From contig DIJC01000021.1 in the NCBI GenBank assembly GCA_002421005.1, positions 124 to 64,123 of the forward strand: DNA of 64,000 nt, given 5' to 3'. Shown piece by piece: positions 1 to 9,218 of this stretch (position 1 is its first letter; each line of letters begins with the position of its first letter). Both the position numbers and the translations under genes were made by a program. The DNA comes from Enterobacteriaceae bacterium UBA5654 (GTDB lineage: Bacteria > Pseudomonadota > Gammaproteobacteria > Enterobacterales > Enterobacteriaceae). The notes below the pieces were generated by a model. That model had not been told where the DNA came from. It searched no databases and was given only the letters and a program-made list of their open reading frames with translations.

Positions 1-44
1 TAGCCTGAGTAAAGATGACAATCCAGTCACGACGCCGGACCATT

Positions 45-77
45 CCCTCTCCCGGGGGAGAGGGCCAGGGAGAGGGC
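45..77. repeat. GC-rich inverted repeat (intergenic repeat element)
   Basis: CCCTCTCCC and GGGAGAGGG form a perfect 9-bp stem, followed by a second AGGGAGAGGGC block. This layout is typical of short palindromic intergenic repeats scattered through enterobacterial genomes. It lies downstream of parE. I see no gene in the first 207 bases. Confidence 0.5.
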
Positions 78-207
78 GGGAAACCGGCATCAGACTTTCA
101 GCCCGTTTTATCTTCTTTGAGACCCGAATCATCAGGCCCGGTTTCCTTAACTGACCAGCATCAGAACCTGTTCCCCCGCTTTCAGATAGCGTAACCCGAC
201 GCGAAAA

Positions 208-2100
208 CTACCCGTCAATCTCCGCCATATCGCCTTTCTCCTGCAACCAGTTACGGCGGTCTTCGGAGCGTTTCTTCGCCAGCAGCATATCCATCATTGC
301 GTTGGTGCGCTGATCGTCTTCATCGCTGATGGTCAGTTGCACCAGACGGCGGGTGTTTGGATCAAGCGTGGTTTCACGCAGCTGCATCGGGTTCATCTCG
401 CCCAGCCCTTTAAAGCGCTGTACGTTTGGCTTGCCCTTCTTACGCTTAAGCTGCTCCAGCACGCCGGTCTTTTCCTCTTCGGTCAGCGCGTAGTACACCT
501 CTTTGCCGAGATCGATGCGGTACAGCGGCGGCAGCGCAACGTGAACGTGGCCGTGCTTAACCAGTGCGCGGAAGTGTTTCACAAACAGCGCGCACAGCAG
601 GGTGGCAATATGCAGGCCGTCGGAGTCGGCATCCGCCAGGATGCAGATTTTGCCGTAGCGTAACTGGCTGAGATCTTCACTGTCAGGATCGATGCCGATC
701 GCCACCGAAATATCGTGAACTTCCTGCGAGGCCAGCACTTCATCAGAGGAGACTTCCCAGGTATTAAGGATTTTCCCCTTCAGCGGCATGATCGCCTGGA
801 ATTCACGATCGCGCGCCTGCTTCGCCGAGCCGCCTGCGGAATCCCCTTCCACCAGGAACAGCTCAGTACGATTAAGATCCTGGGCGGTACAGTCCGCCAG
901 TTTTCCGGGCAGCGCCGGGCCGCTGGTCAGCTTTTTACGCACCACTTTTTTCGCCGCGCGCAGACGGCGCTGGGCGCTGGAAATCGCCATTTCCGCCAGC
1001 AGTTCGGCGGACTGTACGTTCTGGTTCAGCCACAGGCTGAAGGCGTCTTTGACCACACCGGAAACAAATGCCGCGCACTGCCTGGAGGAAAGACGCTCTT
1101 TTGTCTGCCCGGCAAACTGTGGGTCCTGCATTTTGACGGACAGCACGTAAGCGCAGCGATCCCAGATATCTTCCGCAGACAGCTTCACGCCGCGCGGCAG
1201 AATATTGCGGTATTCGCAGAATTCGCGCATCGCATCCAGCAGCCCCTGACGCAGGCCGTTAACGTGGGTGCCGCCCTGCATGGTGGGGATCAGGTTAACG
1301 TAGCTTTCGGTCAGCAGCTCACCGCCTTCCGGCAGCCACAGTAGCGCCCATTCCACGGCTTCGGTATCGCCCGCCAGATTGCCGGTAAAGGGTTTTTCCG
1401 GCAGCACCGGCAGGCCGTTGACCGCTTCGCTCAGGTAGTCGTTGAGACCGTCTTCGTAGCACCAGCGCTGCTCAGTGTTGTTGACGTTATCTTTAAAAGT
1501 GATTTCCACGCCCGGACAGAGGACCGCCTTCGCCTTCAACAGGTGAGTCATGCGCGACACAGAGAAGCGCGGGCTGTCGAAGAAGCTTTCATCCGGCCAG
1601 AAGTGAACGCTGGTGCCGGTGTTGCGTTTGCCACAGGTGCCGACCACCTTCAGCTCTTCAACTTTTTCGCCGTTTTCAAAGGCGATGCGGTAAACCTGCC
1701 CGTCGCGGCGCACCGTGACTTCCACGCGCTTCGAGAGGGCGTTAACGACAGAGATACCCACGCCGTGCAGGCCGCCGGAAAACTGGTAGTTTTTGTTGGA
1801 GAATTTACCGCCCGCGTGCAGACGGCAGAGGATCAGTTCGACCGCCGGTACGCCCTCTTCCGGGTGGATATCGACCGGCATACCGCGCCCGTCGTCGATC
1901 ACCTCCAGCGACTGATCGGCATGAAGAATGACGTCCACACGCTTCGCGTGGCCCGCCAGTGCTTCATCCACACTGTTATCAATTACTTCCTGGCCCAGGT
2001 GGTTAGGGCGCGTGGTATCGGTATACATCCCCGGACGGCGGCGAACCGGCTCAAGCCCGGTGAGTACCTCAATGGCATCAGCGTTATAAGATTGCGTCAT
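208..2100 (-). CDS. parE: DNA topoisomerase IV subunit B (ParE)
   Basis: ATPase subunit of topoisomerase IV, which works with ParC to decatenate daughter chromosomes and relax supercoils. At 630 residues it is the usual enterobacterial length. The GHKL ATPase parts are visible: the Asn-bearing DNSVDEALAG near residue 41, DDGRGMP near 70 and the glycine lid GGLHGVG near 110. The TOPRIM domain follows with EGDSAGGSA near 412 and DADSDGLH downstream, then RFKGLGEMNP. It is the last gene of a minus-strand run nudF-yqiB-cpdA-yqiA-parE, 27 bases after yqiA, as in E. coli. Confidence 0.98.
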   Translation of the reverse strand: MTQSYNADAIEVLTGLEPVRRRPGMYTDTTRPNHLGQEVIDNSVDEALAGHAKRVDVILHADQSLEVIDDGRGMPVDIHPEEGVPAVELILCRLHAGGKFSNKNYQFSGGLHGVGISVVNALSKRVEVTVRRDGQVYRIAFENGEKVEELKVVGTCGKRNTGTSVHFWPDESFFDSPRFSVSRMTHLLKAKAVLCPGVEITFKDNVNNTEQRWCYEDGLNDYLSEAVNGLPVLPEKPFTGNLAGDTEAVEWALLWLPEGGELLTESYVNLIPTMQGGTHVNGLRQGLLDAMREFCEYRNILPRGVKLSAEDIWDRCAYVLSVKMQDPQFAGQTKERLSSRQCAAFVSGVVKDAFSLWLNQNVQSAELLAEMAISSAQRRLRAAKKVVRKKLTSGPALPGKLADCTAQDLNRTELFLVEGDSAGGSAKQARDREFQAIMPLKGKILNTWEVSSDEVLASQEVHDISVAIGIDPDSEDLSQLRYGKICILADADSDGLHIATLLCALFVKHFRALVKHGHVHVALPPLYRIDLGKEVYYALTEEEKTGVLEQLKRKKGKPNVQRFKGLGEMNPMQLRETTLDPNTRRLVQLTISDEDDQRTNAMMDMLLAKKRSEDRRNWLQEKGDMAEIDG

Positions 2101-2127
2101 GGTGTTTTCGTAGGTCGTTCCGGCTGC

Positions 2128-2706
2128 TTAGCGCAGGCCCAGAAAATCGATAATCTGTGAGAAATGATCGTCAAAGCCAACAAATGCGTGATTGCCGCCC
2201 TGCTCTACGGTCTGGCGGCAGGCATCGAAATACGCCACCGCCTGGCGGTAATCAAGCACTTCGTCGCCGGTCTGTTGCAGCAGCCAGATGAGATCCGGCG
2301 CTTCCAGCGGGTCGATTTGCATGACTTTAAGATCGTAAATATGGCGAGACTCTAGCACATATTGCTGCCCTGTGTAGGGATTCTCGTTGTGACCGAGGTA
2401 ATCTGCCAGCAGTTCAAAAGGACGGATTGCCGGGTTCACCACCACCGCTGGCAGCATAAAACACTGCGACAGCCAGGTAGCGTAGTAACCGCCAAGCGAA
2501 GAGCCGACAATGCCCAGCGGTTCGCCGCCGTGCTCCAGCACCAGCGACTCCAGCAGCTCCGCCGCCTGCGCGGGGAAAACGGGCAGTTGCGGCGTCACCA
2601 TCCGTATTTGCGGATGATGTTCAGCCAGCCACTGCTGCAACGCGGTCGCTTTCGCTGAGCGCGGAGAGCTATTAAAACCGTGCAGATAAAGAAGCGTAGA
2701 CATCAA
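2128..2706 (-). CDS. yqiA: Esterase YqiA, alpha/beta hydrolase
   Basis: A 192-residue alpha/beta hydrolase of the YqiA family, an esterase acting on palmitoyl-CoA and p-nitrophenyl esters in E. coli. LYLHGFNSSPRSAKA at the N-terminus holds the oxyanion-hole HG. The nucleophile elbow is GSSLGGYYA near residue 68, and a late QTGDEVLDY (acid) and GGNHAF (His) complete the triad. Its ATG overlaps the cpdA stop as ATGA, implying translational coupling. Physiological substrate is unknown; the family assignment is firm. Confidence 0.95.
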   Translation of the reverse strand: MMSTLLYLHGFNSSPRSAKATALQQWLAEHHPQIRMVTPQLPVFPAQAAELLESLVLEHGGEPLGIVGSSLGGYYATWLSQCFMLPAVVVNPAIRPFELLADYLGHNENPYTGQQYVLESRHIYDLKVMQIDPLEAPDLIWLLQQTGDEVLDYRQAVAYFDACRQTVEQGGNHAFVGFDDHFSQIIDFLGLR

Positions 2707-3530
2707 TATCCTTCAGAAGCGGTATCCGGGCTAAATTGCGCACTCTGTAAACGGCAGACTTCCGTTACCAGCGTGCCATCGTCGTGCAACTCCAGCCAAC
2801 GCCAGCCAGGAGAGATGGTATCCAGCGTGAAGTTGGCGCAGTGCGGCTTGAACTGAACGCAGGTCGAGGGCGTAGCCATCATCCGCCGACCGTTCCAGTC
2901 GAGATCCAGCTCCTGATGAATGTGCCCGCACAGCAGATGCTTCACGCGAGGAAAGCGCACCAGCACGTTGTCCAGCTCCTGCGCATTGCGCAGGCTGTGC
3001 TGATCGAGCCAGCCGCAGCCCGCCGGGAGCGGATGATGATGCAGCAGGAGCAGCGTATGGCGATCGCCGGACTCACCCAGCTTGCGCTCCAGCCACTCAA
3101 GCTGAAACTCGCTTAGCTCGCCGTGCGGTACGCCGAAGACCTGGCTGTCCAGCAGCAAAATCTGCCAGTGTTCGCCAATCCACACGCGCTTCGCCGGGGA
3201 AATGCCTGCTTCCTGAAGCGCGCTGTACATCGCAGGCTGGAAGTCATGATTGCCCGGCAGCCAGACGCAGGGCGCAGCAAAGCCTGCGATGCCTTCAGCA
3301 AAATGCTGATAGGCCGCAGCGGACTGATCCTGTGCTAAATCACCTGTTGCCACGATGAGATCGCATTCGCGCTGTTCGGCGTGAATGGCGGCCAGCACCG
3401 CCTGATAGCTTTCCCATGTGTTGACGCCTAAGAGCGTTTCATGTTTTTCAGCAAACAGGTGAGTATCAGTAACTTGTAGTATCTTCACGTTGGCCCCACC
3501 AGCCAGAGGAAGATTTAACAGGCTTTCCAA
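2703..3530 (-). CDS. cpdA: 3',5'-cyclic-AMP phosphodiesterase CpdA
   Basis: Hydrolyses cAMP to AMP and so tempers CRP-dependent control. The calcineurin-like metallophosphoesterase motifs appear in order: VTDTHLF near residue 20, GDLAQD near 63, GNHDF near 94, a LLLHHHP block and GHIHQE near 202. At 275 residues it matches E. coli CpdA. It sits between yqiB and yqiA in the parE operon and overlaps yqiA by four bases. Confidence 0.97.
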   Translation of the reverse strand: MESLLNLPLAGGANVKILQVTDTHLFAEKHETLLGVNTWESYQAVLAAIHAEQRECDLIVATGDLAQDQSAAAYQHFAEGIAGFAAPCVWLPGNHDFQPAMYSALQEAGISPAKRVWIGEHWQILLLDSQVFGVPHGELSEFQLEWLERKLGESGDRHTLLLLHHHPLPAGCGWLDQHSLRNAQELDNVLVRFPRVKHLLCGHIHQELDLDWNGRRMMATPSTCVQFKPHCANFTLDTISPGWRWLELHDDGTLVTEVCRLQSAQFSPDTASEGY

Positions 3531-3554
3531 ATGGTGTCCTTAGGTTTAACGACG

Positions 3555-3977
3555 CTATAAAACCGGAATCGCCATCGCTCCATGTGCAAAACAATATCGT
3601 AGCCAGTCGGCTAAAAACTGATTAATTTGATGCTTTTCGTCGCGTTGATGCAACTTTTTATTAGGATAATCATACCGCGCTTTGAAACGAAAGATCTGCT
3701 GACTTGAACACACTTCAGCCACCATCGCGTCGTGATACAGGCGAACCGACATCGAAGGCAGGCTCCAGTAACTGACGGCGGGCGCGGTTTGTTCTATTTC
3801 TACCAGCGTAGTGTAACGGGTAGATTCCTGGATTGTTAACCGGTACTGCGCGTTGGCCACCTGATAACTTGCGGTCTCGCCTGGCGCGTCATTACGGGGC
3901 AGCAGGCGGCGGAGCTGGGCGAAATTGGTTTCGCACAGGCGCATCATTTCGGGAAAGTCAGGTGTGTAACGCTTCAT
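3555..3977 (-). CDS. yqiB: DUF1249 protein YqiB
   Basis: A 140-residue conserved cytoplasmic protein of unknown function (DUF1249), co-transcribed with nudF and cpdA across enterics. The start is set at MKRYTPDFPEMMRL because this ATG overlaps the nudF stop as ATGA and matches E. coli YqiB; the longer reading frame adds only MEK. There is no signal peptide or membrane segment. Several aromatic and basic residues near the C-terminus (RYDYPNKKLHQRDEKHQIN) are conserved in relatives. I cannot assign a function. Confidence 0.95.
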   Translation of the reverse strand: MKRYTPDFPEMMRLCETNFAQLRRLLPRNDAPGETASYQVANAQYRLTIQESTRYTTLVEIEQTAPAVSYWSLPSMSVRLYHDAMVAEVCSSQQIFRFKARYDYPNKKLHQRDEKHQINQFLADWLRYCFAHGAMAIPVL

Positions 3978-4606
3978 TTTTTCCACTCGTTAATTAACTC
4001 TTTATAATGCAGCTGTAGCCATTGCAGGGCGATGACTGACGCCGCGTTGTCGATTTTCCCCTCTTCTACCCACTGGTAAGCCTGTTCCCGGCTCACCACA
4101 TGAACCCGAATATCTTCGTTTTCATCCGCCAGACCGTGTATACCTTCTGCGGTCGTGGCATCCACTTCCCCCACCATTAAGGAGAGGCGCTCACTGGTGC
4201 CACCCGGACTTGCCAGATAGCTCATAAATTTTTTCACCCGCCCGACGTCAAGACCTGCTTCTTCTTCGGCTTCACGACGCGCGACCTCTTCTACGGTCTC
4301 ACCCTCTTCAATCATGCCAGCCACCAGTTCCAGTAGCCACGGGGTGTCGCTGGTATCGTAAGCGGCAATGCGGATTTGCTCAACTAACACCACCTCATCG
4401 CGCACTGGGTCAAAGGGTAGCAAGACTGCGGCATGACCGCGCTCAAAAATTTCACGCGTGACCTCGCCGCTCATTTCACCGTTAAACAGGCGATGGCGAA
4501 AGCGGTATAAATCGAGCGAAAAAAAACCACGATAGAGTTTTTCGCGTGCAATAATTTCTATATCATTTTTTGTAAAGGTTACCGCCTGTCCATTTTGTAT
4601 GGTCAT
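3974..4606 (-). CDS. nudF: ADP-ribose pyrophosphatase NudF
   Basis: Nudix hydrolase that cleaves ADP-ribose to AMP and ribose-5-phosphate, clearing a reactive metabolite. The 210-residue protein contains a full Nudix box, GMIEEGETVEEVARREAEEE followed by AGL, around residues 97-119. The N-terminal part (LYRGFFSLDLYRFRHRLFNG) is close to the E. coli enzyme. It is the first gene of the operon ending in parE and is divergent from tolC; the two share a 198-base intergenic region. Confidence 0.97.
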   Translation of the reverse strand: MTIQNGQAVTFTKNDIEIIAREKLYRGFFSLDLYRFRHRLFNGEMSGEVTREIFERGHAAVLLPFDPVRDEVVLVEQIRIAAYDTSDTPWLLELVAGMIEEGETVEEVARREAEEEAGLDVGRVKKFMSYLASPGGTSERLSLMVGEVDATTAEGIHGLADENEDIRVHVVSREQAYQWVEEGKIDNAASVIALQWLQLHYKELINEWKK

Positions 4607-4704
4607 GATTATCTCCGGGTGACAATAGTGATGAAATTATGGATTTCTCACCAGTTTAACGACTGTTTCACAGACTCTATGATAGATTGGTGCCCATCAA
4701 CGCC

Positions 4705-4760
4705 AGATGGCACATAACGCCAACCTTTGAGACTGGCAGATTCTGCTAGAATCGGCGATT
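4705..4760 (+). promoter_or_regulatory. tolC promoter with MarA/SoxS/Rob box
   Basis: The stretch GATGGCACATAACGCCAAC (about 4706-4724) matches the known E. coli tolC marbox almost base for base, keeping the GCAC and CAA recognition parts. A TAGAAT -10 lies at 4747-4752. By analogy, tolC here should answer to MarA, SoxS and Rob. This is homology to a characterised site, not a measurement. Confidence 0.75.
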
Positions 4761-4804
4761 ATTTTTTGAATTTGTTTAGTGCCAGACATGCTTCTCAACA
4801 AGGA

Positions 4805-6247
4805 ATGCAAATGAAGAAATTGCTCCCCATTCTCGTCGGCCTGAGCCTGACCGGTTTCAGCGCAGTGAGCCAGGCCGAGAACCTGTTGCAGGTTTATCAG
4901 CAGGCGCGTTTAAGCAACCCGGATCTGCGTAAGTCAGCGGCCGATCGCGATGCGGCATTCGAGAAAATCAACGAAGCGCGTAGCCCTTTACTGCCACAGC
5001 TGGGTCTGGGTGCCGACTATACTTACAGCAACGGTTTTCGCGACAGCAATGGTCTGGATACCAAAGCCACCAGCGGCTCTCTGCAACTGACGCAAACCAT
5101 CTTTGATATGTCGAAATGGCGCGCGCTGACGCTGCAGGAAAAATCTGCCGGTATTCAGGATGTCACCTGGCAGGCCGATCAGCAAACGCTGATCCTTAAC
5201 ACCGCTACCGCCTATTTTAACGTATTAAGCGCGATTGATGCGCTCTCCTATACCGAAGCGCAGAAACAGGCTATCTACCGTCAGTTAGATCAAACCACCC
5301 AGCGTTTTAACGTGGGCCTGGTCGCCATCACCGACGTGCAGAACGCCCGTTCACAGTACGATACCGTACTGGCTAACGAAGTGACCGCCCGCAATAACCT
5401 CGATAACGCAGTGGAATCGCTGCGCCAGGTGACCGGTAATTACTATCCTGAACTGGCTTCGCTGAACGTCGATAACTTCAAAACCACGCGGCCACAGGCG
5501 GTAAACAATCTGCTGAAAGAAGCGGAAAACCGTAACCTGACGCTGCTACAGGCGCGTCTGAATCAGGATCTGGCACGCGAGCAAATTCGTCTGGCGCAGG
5601 ATGGTCATCTGCCGACCCTGAATTTAACGGCTTCCACCAGCGTGTCCAACACCTCGTACAGCGGCTCCAGAACCCGTGGCGTGAACGGCACGCAATATGA
5701 AGATAACGACGCCGGTCAGAATCAGGTGGGCCTGAACTTCTCGCTGCCGATTTATCAGGGCGGACAGGTGAACTCGCAGGTGAAACAGGCGCAGTATAAC
5801 TTTGTTGGCTCCAGCGAGCAGTTAGAAAGCGCGCACCGCAGCGTCGTGCAGAACGTGCGTTCTTCCTTTAACAACATTAACGCCTCTATCAGCAGCATTA
5901 ACGCTTACAAACAGGCGGTTGTCTCGGCGCAAAGCTCACTGGACGCATCGGAAGCCGGTTACTCGGTGGGAACGCGTACTATCGTTGACGTGCTGGATGC
6001 GACCACCACGCTGTACAATGCCAAGCAGCAGCTGTCCAGCGCGCGTTATAACTATCTGATTAACCAGCTTAATGTGAAGTCTGCCCTCGGCACGCTGAAC
6101 GAGCAGGATCTGGCATCGCTCAACGGTGCTCTGGGTAAAGCGGTCCCGACCACGCCGGAAAGCGTAGCCCCGGAAGATGCTTCGCAGACGGCCAGCGCGG
6201 ATGGTTATTCCGGCGCGGCGGTGCAGCCTGCGTCCGCTCGTCGTTAA
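4805..6247 (+). CDS. tolC: Outer membrane efflux channel TolC
   Basis: Trimeric outer-membrane/periplasmic tunnel used by AcrAB and other tripartite pumps and by type I secretion. The start is set at MQMKKLLPIL, after an AAGGA ribosome site; the upstream 26 codons of the open frame are leader DNA. A signal peptide ends at SQAEN. The two internal TolC repeats are clear, with GLVAITDVQNAR and its partner GYSVGTRTIVDVLDATT. At 480 residues it is shorter than E. coli TolC (about 493), because the variable C-terminal tail stops at VQPASARR. Confidence 0.98.
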   Translation: MQMKKLLPILVGLSLTGFSAVSQAENLLQVYQQARLSNPDLRKSAADRDAAFEKINEARSPLLPQLGLGADYTYSNGFRDSNGLDTKATSGSLQLTQTIFDMSKWRALTLQEKSAGIQDVTWQADQQTLILNTATAYFNVLSAIDALSYTEAQKQAIYRQLDQTTQRFNVGLVAITDVQNARSQYDTVLANEVTARNNLDNAVESLRQVTGNYYPELASLNVDNFKTTRPQAVNNLLKEAENRNLTLLQARLNQDLAREQIRLAQDGHLPTLNLTASTSVSNTSYSGSRTRGVNGTQYEDNDAGQNQVGLNFSLPIYQGGQVNSQVKQAQYNFVGSSEQLESAHRSVVQNVRSSFNNINASISSINAYKQAVVSAQSSLDASEAGYSVGTRTIVDVLDATTTLYNAKQQLSSARYNYLINQLNVKSALGTLNEQDLASLNGALGKAVPTTPESVAPEDASQTASADGYSGAAVQPASARR

Positions 6248-6260
6248 GTCATTTGAATGG

Positions 6261-6280
6261 ACGGGGACGCCAGTCCCCGT
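6261..6280 (+). terminator. Hairpin after tolC
   Basis: ACGGGGAC and GTCCCCGT form a perfect 8-bp stem with a 4-base loop, 14 bases past the tolC stop. There is no clear T-run, so it may be an attenuating or mRNA 3'-end hairpin rather than a strong terminator. Confidence 0.5.
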
Positions 6281-6391
6281 TCAGAACGTAAGGCAACGTA
6301 AAGATCCCCCTCCCGCTTCATTTTCACCCCCCCATCCTCTATCCTGAGCATTATTCATCACGCCAATGCTACTGGGTTCAGGAAGACCACT

Positions 6392-7060
6392 ATGAAACGG
6401 ACAAAAACGATTAATCATGCCACGTTCCGCAAAAGCTGGAACGCGCGCCATCTTACCCCTGTCGCCTTCGCCGTCTCCGCCGTGTTTATGCTGGCTGGCT
6501 GTGAAAAGAGCGACGAAAAAGTGTCAACGTATCTCAATGCTGACGATTGTACGTCGGCAAATCCGGGCAAAAGCGCCGAGTGTACGACGGCGTATAACAA
6601 TGCGCTGAAAGAAGCGGAACGCACCGCACCGAAGTACGCCACGCGCGAAGACTGCGTTGCCGAATTTGGCGAAGGCCAGTGCCAGCAAACGCCATCCCAG
6701 GCAGGAATGTCCCCGGAAAACCAGGCGCAGGCACAGTCCAGCGGCAGTTTCTGGATGCCGCTGATGGCGGGCTACATGATGGGGCGGATGATGGGCGGCG
6801 GTGCTGGTTTTGCCCAGCAGCCGCTGTTCAGCTCGCGTAATCCGGCAAGCCCGGCCTACGGTCAATATACTGATGCCAGCGGTAAAAATTACGGTGCCGC
6901 CCAGCCGGGCCGGACCATGAACGTGCCGAAAACTGCAATGGCTCCGAAACCCGCCACCACGTCTACCATCACCCGTGGCGGCTTTGGTGAGTCGGTAGCG
7001 AAGCAGTCCACCATGCAGCGTAGCGCAACGGGCAGCTCTTCCCGCTCGATGGGTGGCTGA
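6392..7060 (+). CDS. ygiB: DUF1190 family lipoprotein-like protein YgiB
   Basis: A 222-residue DUF1190/UPF0441 protein. It has a long basic N-terminus, a hydrophobic stretch and a lipobox-like FMLAGCEKS with the candidate lipidated Cys at residue 37. Gly/Met-rich (MAGYMMGRMMGGGAG) and Ser/Thr-rich segments follow. It sits 5 bases ahead of ygiC, and the ygiB-ygiC pair is conserved. Function is unsettled; E. coli ygiB is linked to envelope phenotypes through its link with tolC in some species. Confidence 0.93.
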   Translation: MKRTKTINHATFRKSWNARHLTPVAFAVSAVFMLAGCEKSDEKVSTYLNADDCTSANPGKSAECTTAYNNALKEAERTAPKYATREDCVAEFGEGQCQQTPSQAGMSPENQAQAQSSGSFWMPLMAGYMMGRMMGGGAGFAQQPLFSSRNPASPAYGQYTDASGKNYGAAQPGRTMNVPKTAMAPKPATTSTITRGGFGESVAKQSTMQRSATGSSSRSMGG

Positions 7061-7065
7061 TCGCG

Positions 7066-8226
7066 ATGGAAAGAATCAGCATCAACGAGCGCCCGGACTG
7101 GCGCGAAAAGGCCACCGAGTTCGGCTTTAATTTCCACACAATGTACGGCGAGCCTTACTGGTGTGAAGATGGCTATTACAAACTAATGCTCGCCCAGGTC
7201 GAGAAGCTGGAAGACGTCACCGCAGAGCTACACCAGCTGTGCCTGAAAGTGGTAGAAAAAGTCATCGCCAGCGACGAGCTGATGGCCAAATTCCGCATTC
7301 CGAAGCATACCTGGAGCTTTGTACGCCAGTCATGGCAGACTCACCAGCCTTCGCTGTACTCGCGTCTCGATCTGGCGTGGGACGGCACCGGCGAGCCTAA
7401 GCTGCTGGAAAATAACGCCGATACGCCAACTTCGCTGTATGAAGCCGCCTTTTTCCAGTGGCTGTGGCTGGAAGATCAGCTCAACGCTGGCAACCTGCCA
7501 GCGGGCAGCGATCAGTTCAACAGTCTTCAGGAAAAGCTGATCGCGCGTTTTGCCCAACTGCGCGAGCAGCACGGCTTCCAGCTTCTGCATCTGACCTGCT
7601 GCCGGGATACGGTCGAAGATCGCGGTACCGTGCAGTATTTGCAGGACTGCGCGGCGGAAGCCAGTGTCGCCACCGAATTCCTGTATATCGAAGATATCGG
7701 CCTCGGCGAAAAAGGCCAGTTCACCGATTTACAGGATCAGGTGATCAGCAACCTGTTCAAGCTGTACCCGTGGGAATATATGCTGCGCGAGATGTTTTCC
7801 ACCAAGCTGGAAGATGCGGGCGTGCGCTGGCTGGAGCCTGCGTGGAAAAGCATTATTTCCAATAAAGCGCTGCTGCCGATGTTATGGGAAATGTTCCCGA
7901 ATCACCCTAACCTGCTGCCCGCGTACTTTGCCGAAGACGATCATCCGCCAATGGAAAAATTCGTCGTTAAGCCGATTTTCTCCCGCGAAGGGGCCAACGT
8001 CTCGATCGTTGAAAACGGTAAAACGATTGAAGAAGTCGAAGGACCGTACGGCGAAGAAGGCATGATCGTCCAGCAGTTCTGTCCGCTGCCAAAATTCGGC
8101 GACAGCTATATGCTGATCGGCAGCTGGCTGATCGACGACCAGCCAGCGGGGATCGGGATTCGCGAAGATCGGGCGCTGATCACCCAGGATCTGTCGCGCT
8201 TTTATCCGCATATTTTTGTCGAGTAA
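7066..8226 (+). CDS. ygiC: ATP-grasp glutathionylspermidine synthase-like protein YgiC
   Basis: A 386-residue ATP-grasp protein homologous to the synthetase half of glutathionylspermidine synthase. Residues such as RLDLAWDGTGEPKLLENNAD (about 101-120) and VVKPIFSREGANVSI near 307 are the family's nucleotide and metal-binding segments. It lacks the amidase domain of Gss. It is coupled to ygiB with a 5-base gap. The true substrate is not known; peptide-amine ligation is inferred from fold. Confidence 0.94.
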   Translation: MERISINERPDWREKATEFGFNFHTMYGEPYWCEDGYYKLMLAQVEKLEDVTAELHQLCLKVVEKVIASDELMAKFRIPKHTWSFVRQSWQTHQPSLYSRLDLAWDGTGEPKLLENNADTPTSLYEAAFFQWLWLEDQLNAGNLPAGSDQFNSLQEKLIARFAQLREQHGFQLLHLTCCRDTVEDRGTVQYLQDCAAEASVATEFLYIEDIGLGEKGQFTDLQDQVISNLFKLYPWEYMLREMFSTKLEDAGVRWLEPAWKSIISNKALLPMLWEMFPNHPNLLPAYFAEDDHPPMEKFVVKPIFSREGANVSIVENGKTIEEVEGPYGEEGMIVQQFCPLPKFGDSYMLIGSWLIDDQPAGIGIREDRALITQDLSRFYPHIFVE

Positions 8227-8236
8227 GGCGCTGAAC

Positions 8237-8260
8237 GCGCGCTCCTGACCGGGAGCGCGC
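8237..8260. terminator. Hairpin between ygiC and ygiD
   Basis: GCGCGCTCC and GGAGCGCGC form a perfect 9-bp stem in the short space between two converging genes. It is suited to act on both strands, but no T-run follows. Confidence 0.5.
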
Positions 8261-8267
8261 AGCCGCG

Positions 8268-9056
8268 TCAGCCTACCTGCACCGAGAGCATACTCAGGCT
8301 TCCCATTTCAATCCCGTCAACCGGAATGCTCATCGGCTCTTCGCCGTCCCACGCGCCGAGCACATACAGCAACGGCAGGAAATGATCCGCCGTCGGGTTC
8401 GACAGCGAGCCGCCTTCGTGATCGAGATAATTCACCAGCGGATGCGCTTGCGTCTCGCCTTTCCATGTCAGGTTTGCTTTCACGTAATCATTAAACGACG
8501 TTGCCCACGGATACGCCGTGCTTTCTCCATGCCAGCGCGCGGTGCGCAGGTTGTGAACGACGTTACCACTGGCAACAATCATAATGCCTTCATCGCGCAG
8601 GGCTGCGAGCTTGCGCCCCATTTCCAGATGCCACGCCGCCGGTTTGGTACTGTCGACGCTCAGCTGGACCATCGGGATATCGGCGTCAGGGTACATTTTG
8701 ATCAGTACCCCCCACGAGCCGTGGTCAAATCCCCAGGCTTCGTTATCCAGCGCCACCGGGACGGGTGCCAGCAGTTCAACCAGCCGCTGCGCCAGCGCCG
8801 GAGAGCCAGGAGCCGGATAGTGCGTGTCATACAGCGCCTGCGGAAAGCCGCCGAAGTCATGGATAGTTTTTGGCGCTTCCATCGCCGTGACGCCCGTTCC
8901 GCGCGTGAACCAGTGTGCGGAAATCGCCACAATCGCTTTTGGACGCGGTAATGCTTCGCCCAGTTGCCGCCATGCGCGGGTATAGATGTTATCCTCCAGC
9001 ACATTCATTGGGCTGCCATGACCTAAAAATAGTGCTGGCATACGGGAGCGTGTCAT
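8268..9056 (-). CDS. ygiD: 4,5-DOPA dioxygenase extradiol family protein YgiD
   Basis: LigB-type extradiol ring-cleavage dioxygenase family, with 4,5-DOPA-cleaving activity reported for E. coli YgiD. The start chosen gives 262 residues (MTRSRMPALFLGHGSPMNVL) because GTAAGGATAT lies upstream as a ribosome site; the longer frame adds 13 unlikely residues. Metal-ligand histidines are visible in LGHGSPMN, SAHWFTRG and ASGNVVHNLR, with a WGFDHGSWG motif. It stands alone, convergent with ygiC and divergent from zupT. Confidence 0.94.
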   Translation of the reverse strand: MTRSRMPALFLGHGSPMNVLEDNIYTRAWRQLGEALPRPKAIVAISAHWFTRGTGVTAMEAPKTIHDFGGFPQALYDTHYPAPGSPALAQRLVELLAPVPVALDNEAWGFDHGSWGVLIKMYPDADIPMVQLSVDSTKPAAWHLEMGRKLAALRDEGIMIVASGNVVHNLRTARWHGESTAYPWATSFNDYVKANLTWKGETQAHPLVNYLDHEGGSLSNPTADHFLPLLYVLGAWDGEEPMSIPVDGIEMGSLSMLSVQVG

Positions 9057-9218
9057 GATGATATCCTTACAAAGAGTGAAATTTGATAACATCACATTAC
9101 GCTTTTTCTACATCTGATAAACGCTGATAACGATGATGATCATCGTCAGAAATTTTGAATGTAAGGATAATTAAAGGCCGGGCATACCCTCTCGAACATT
9201 ATGGAAGATGCCTCTATC

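Noticed and set aside
715..1344. Long plus-strand frames opposite parE, glnE, rpoD, ureC and others
   Set aside because: They are antisense shadows of GC-rich coding sequence with low-complexity composition and no own start signals.
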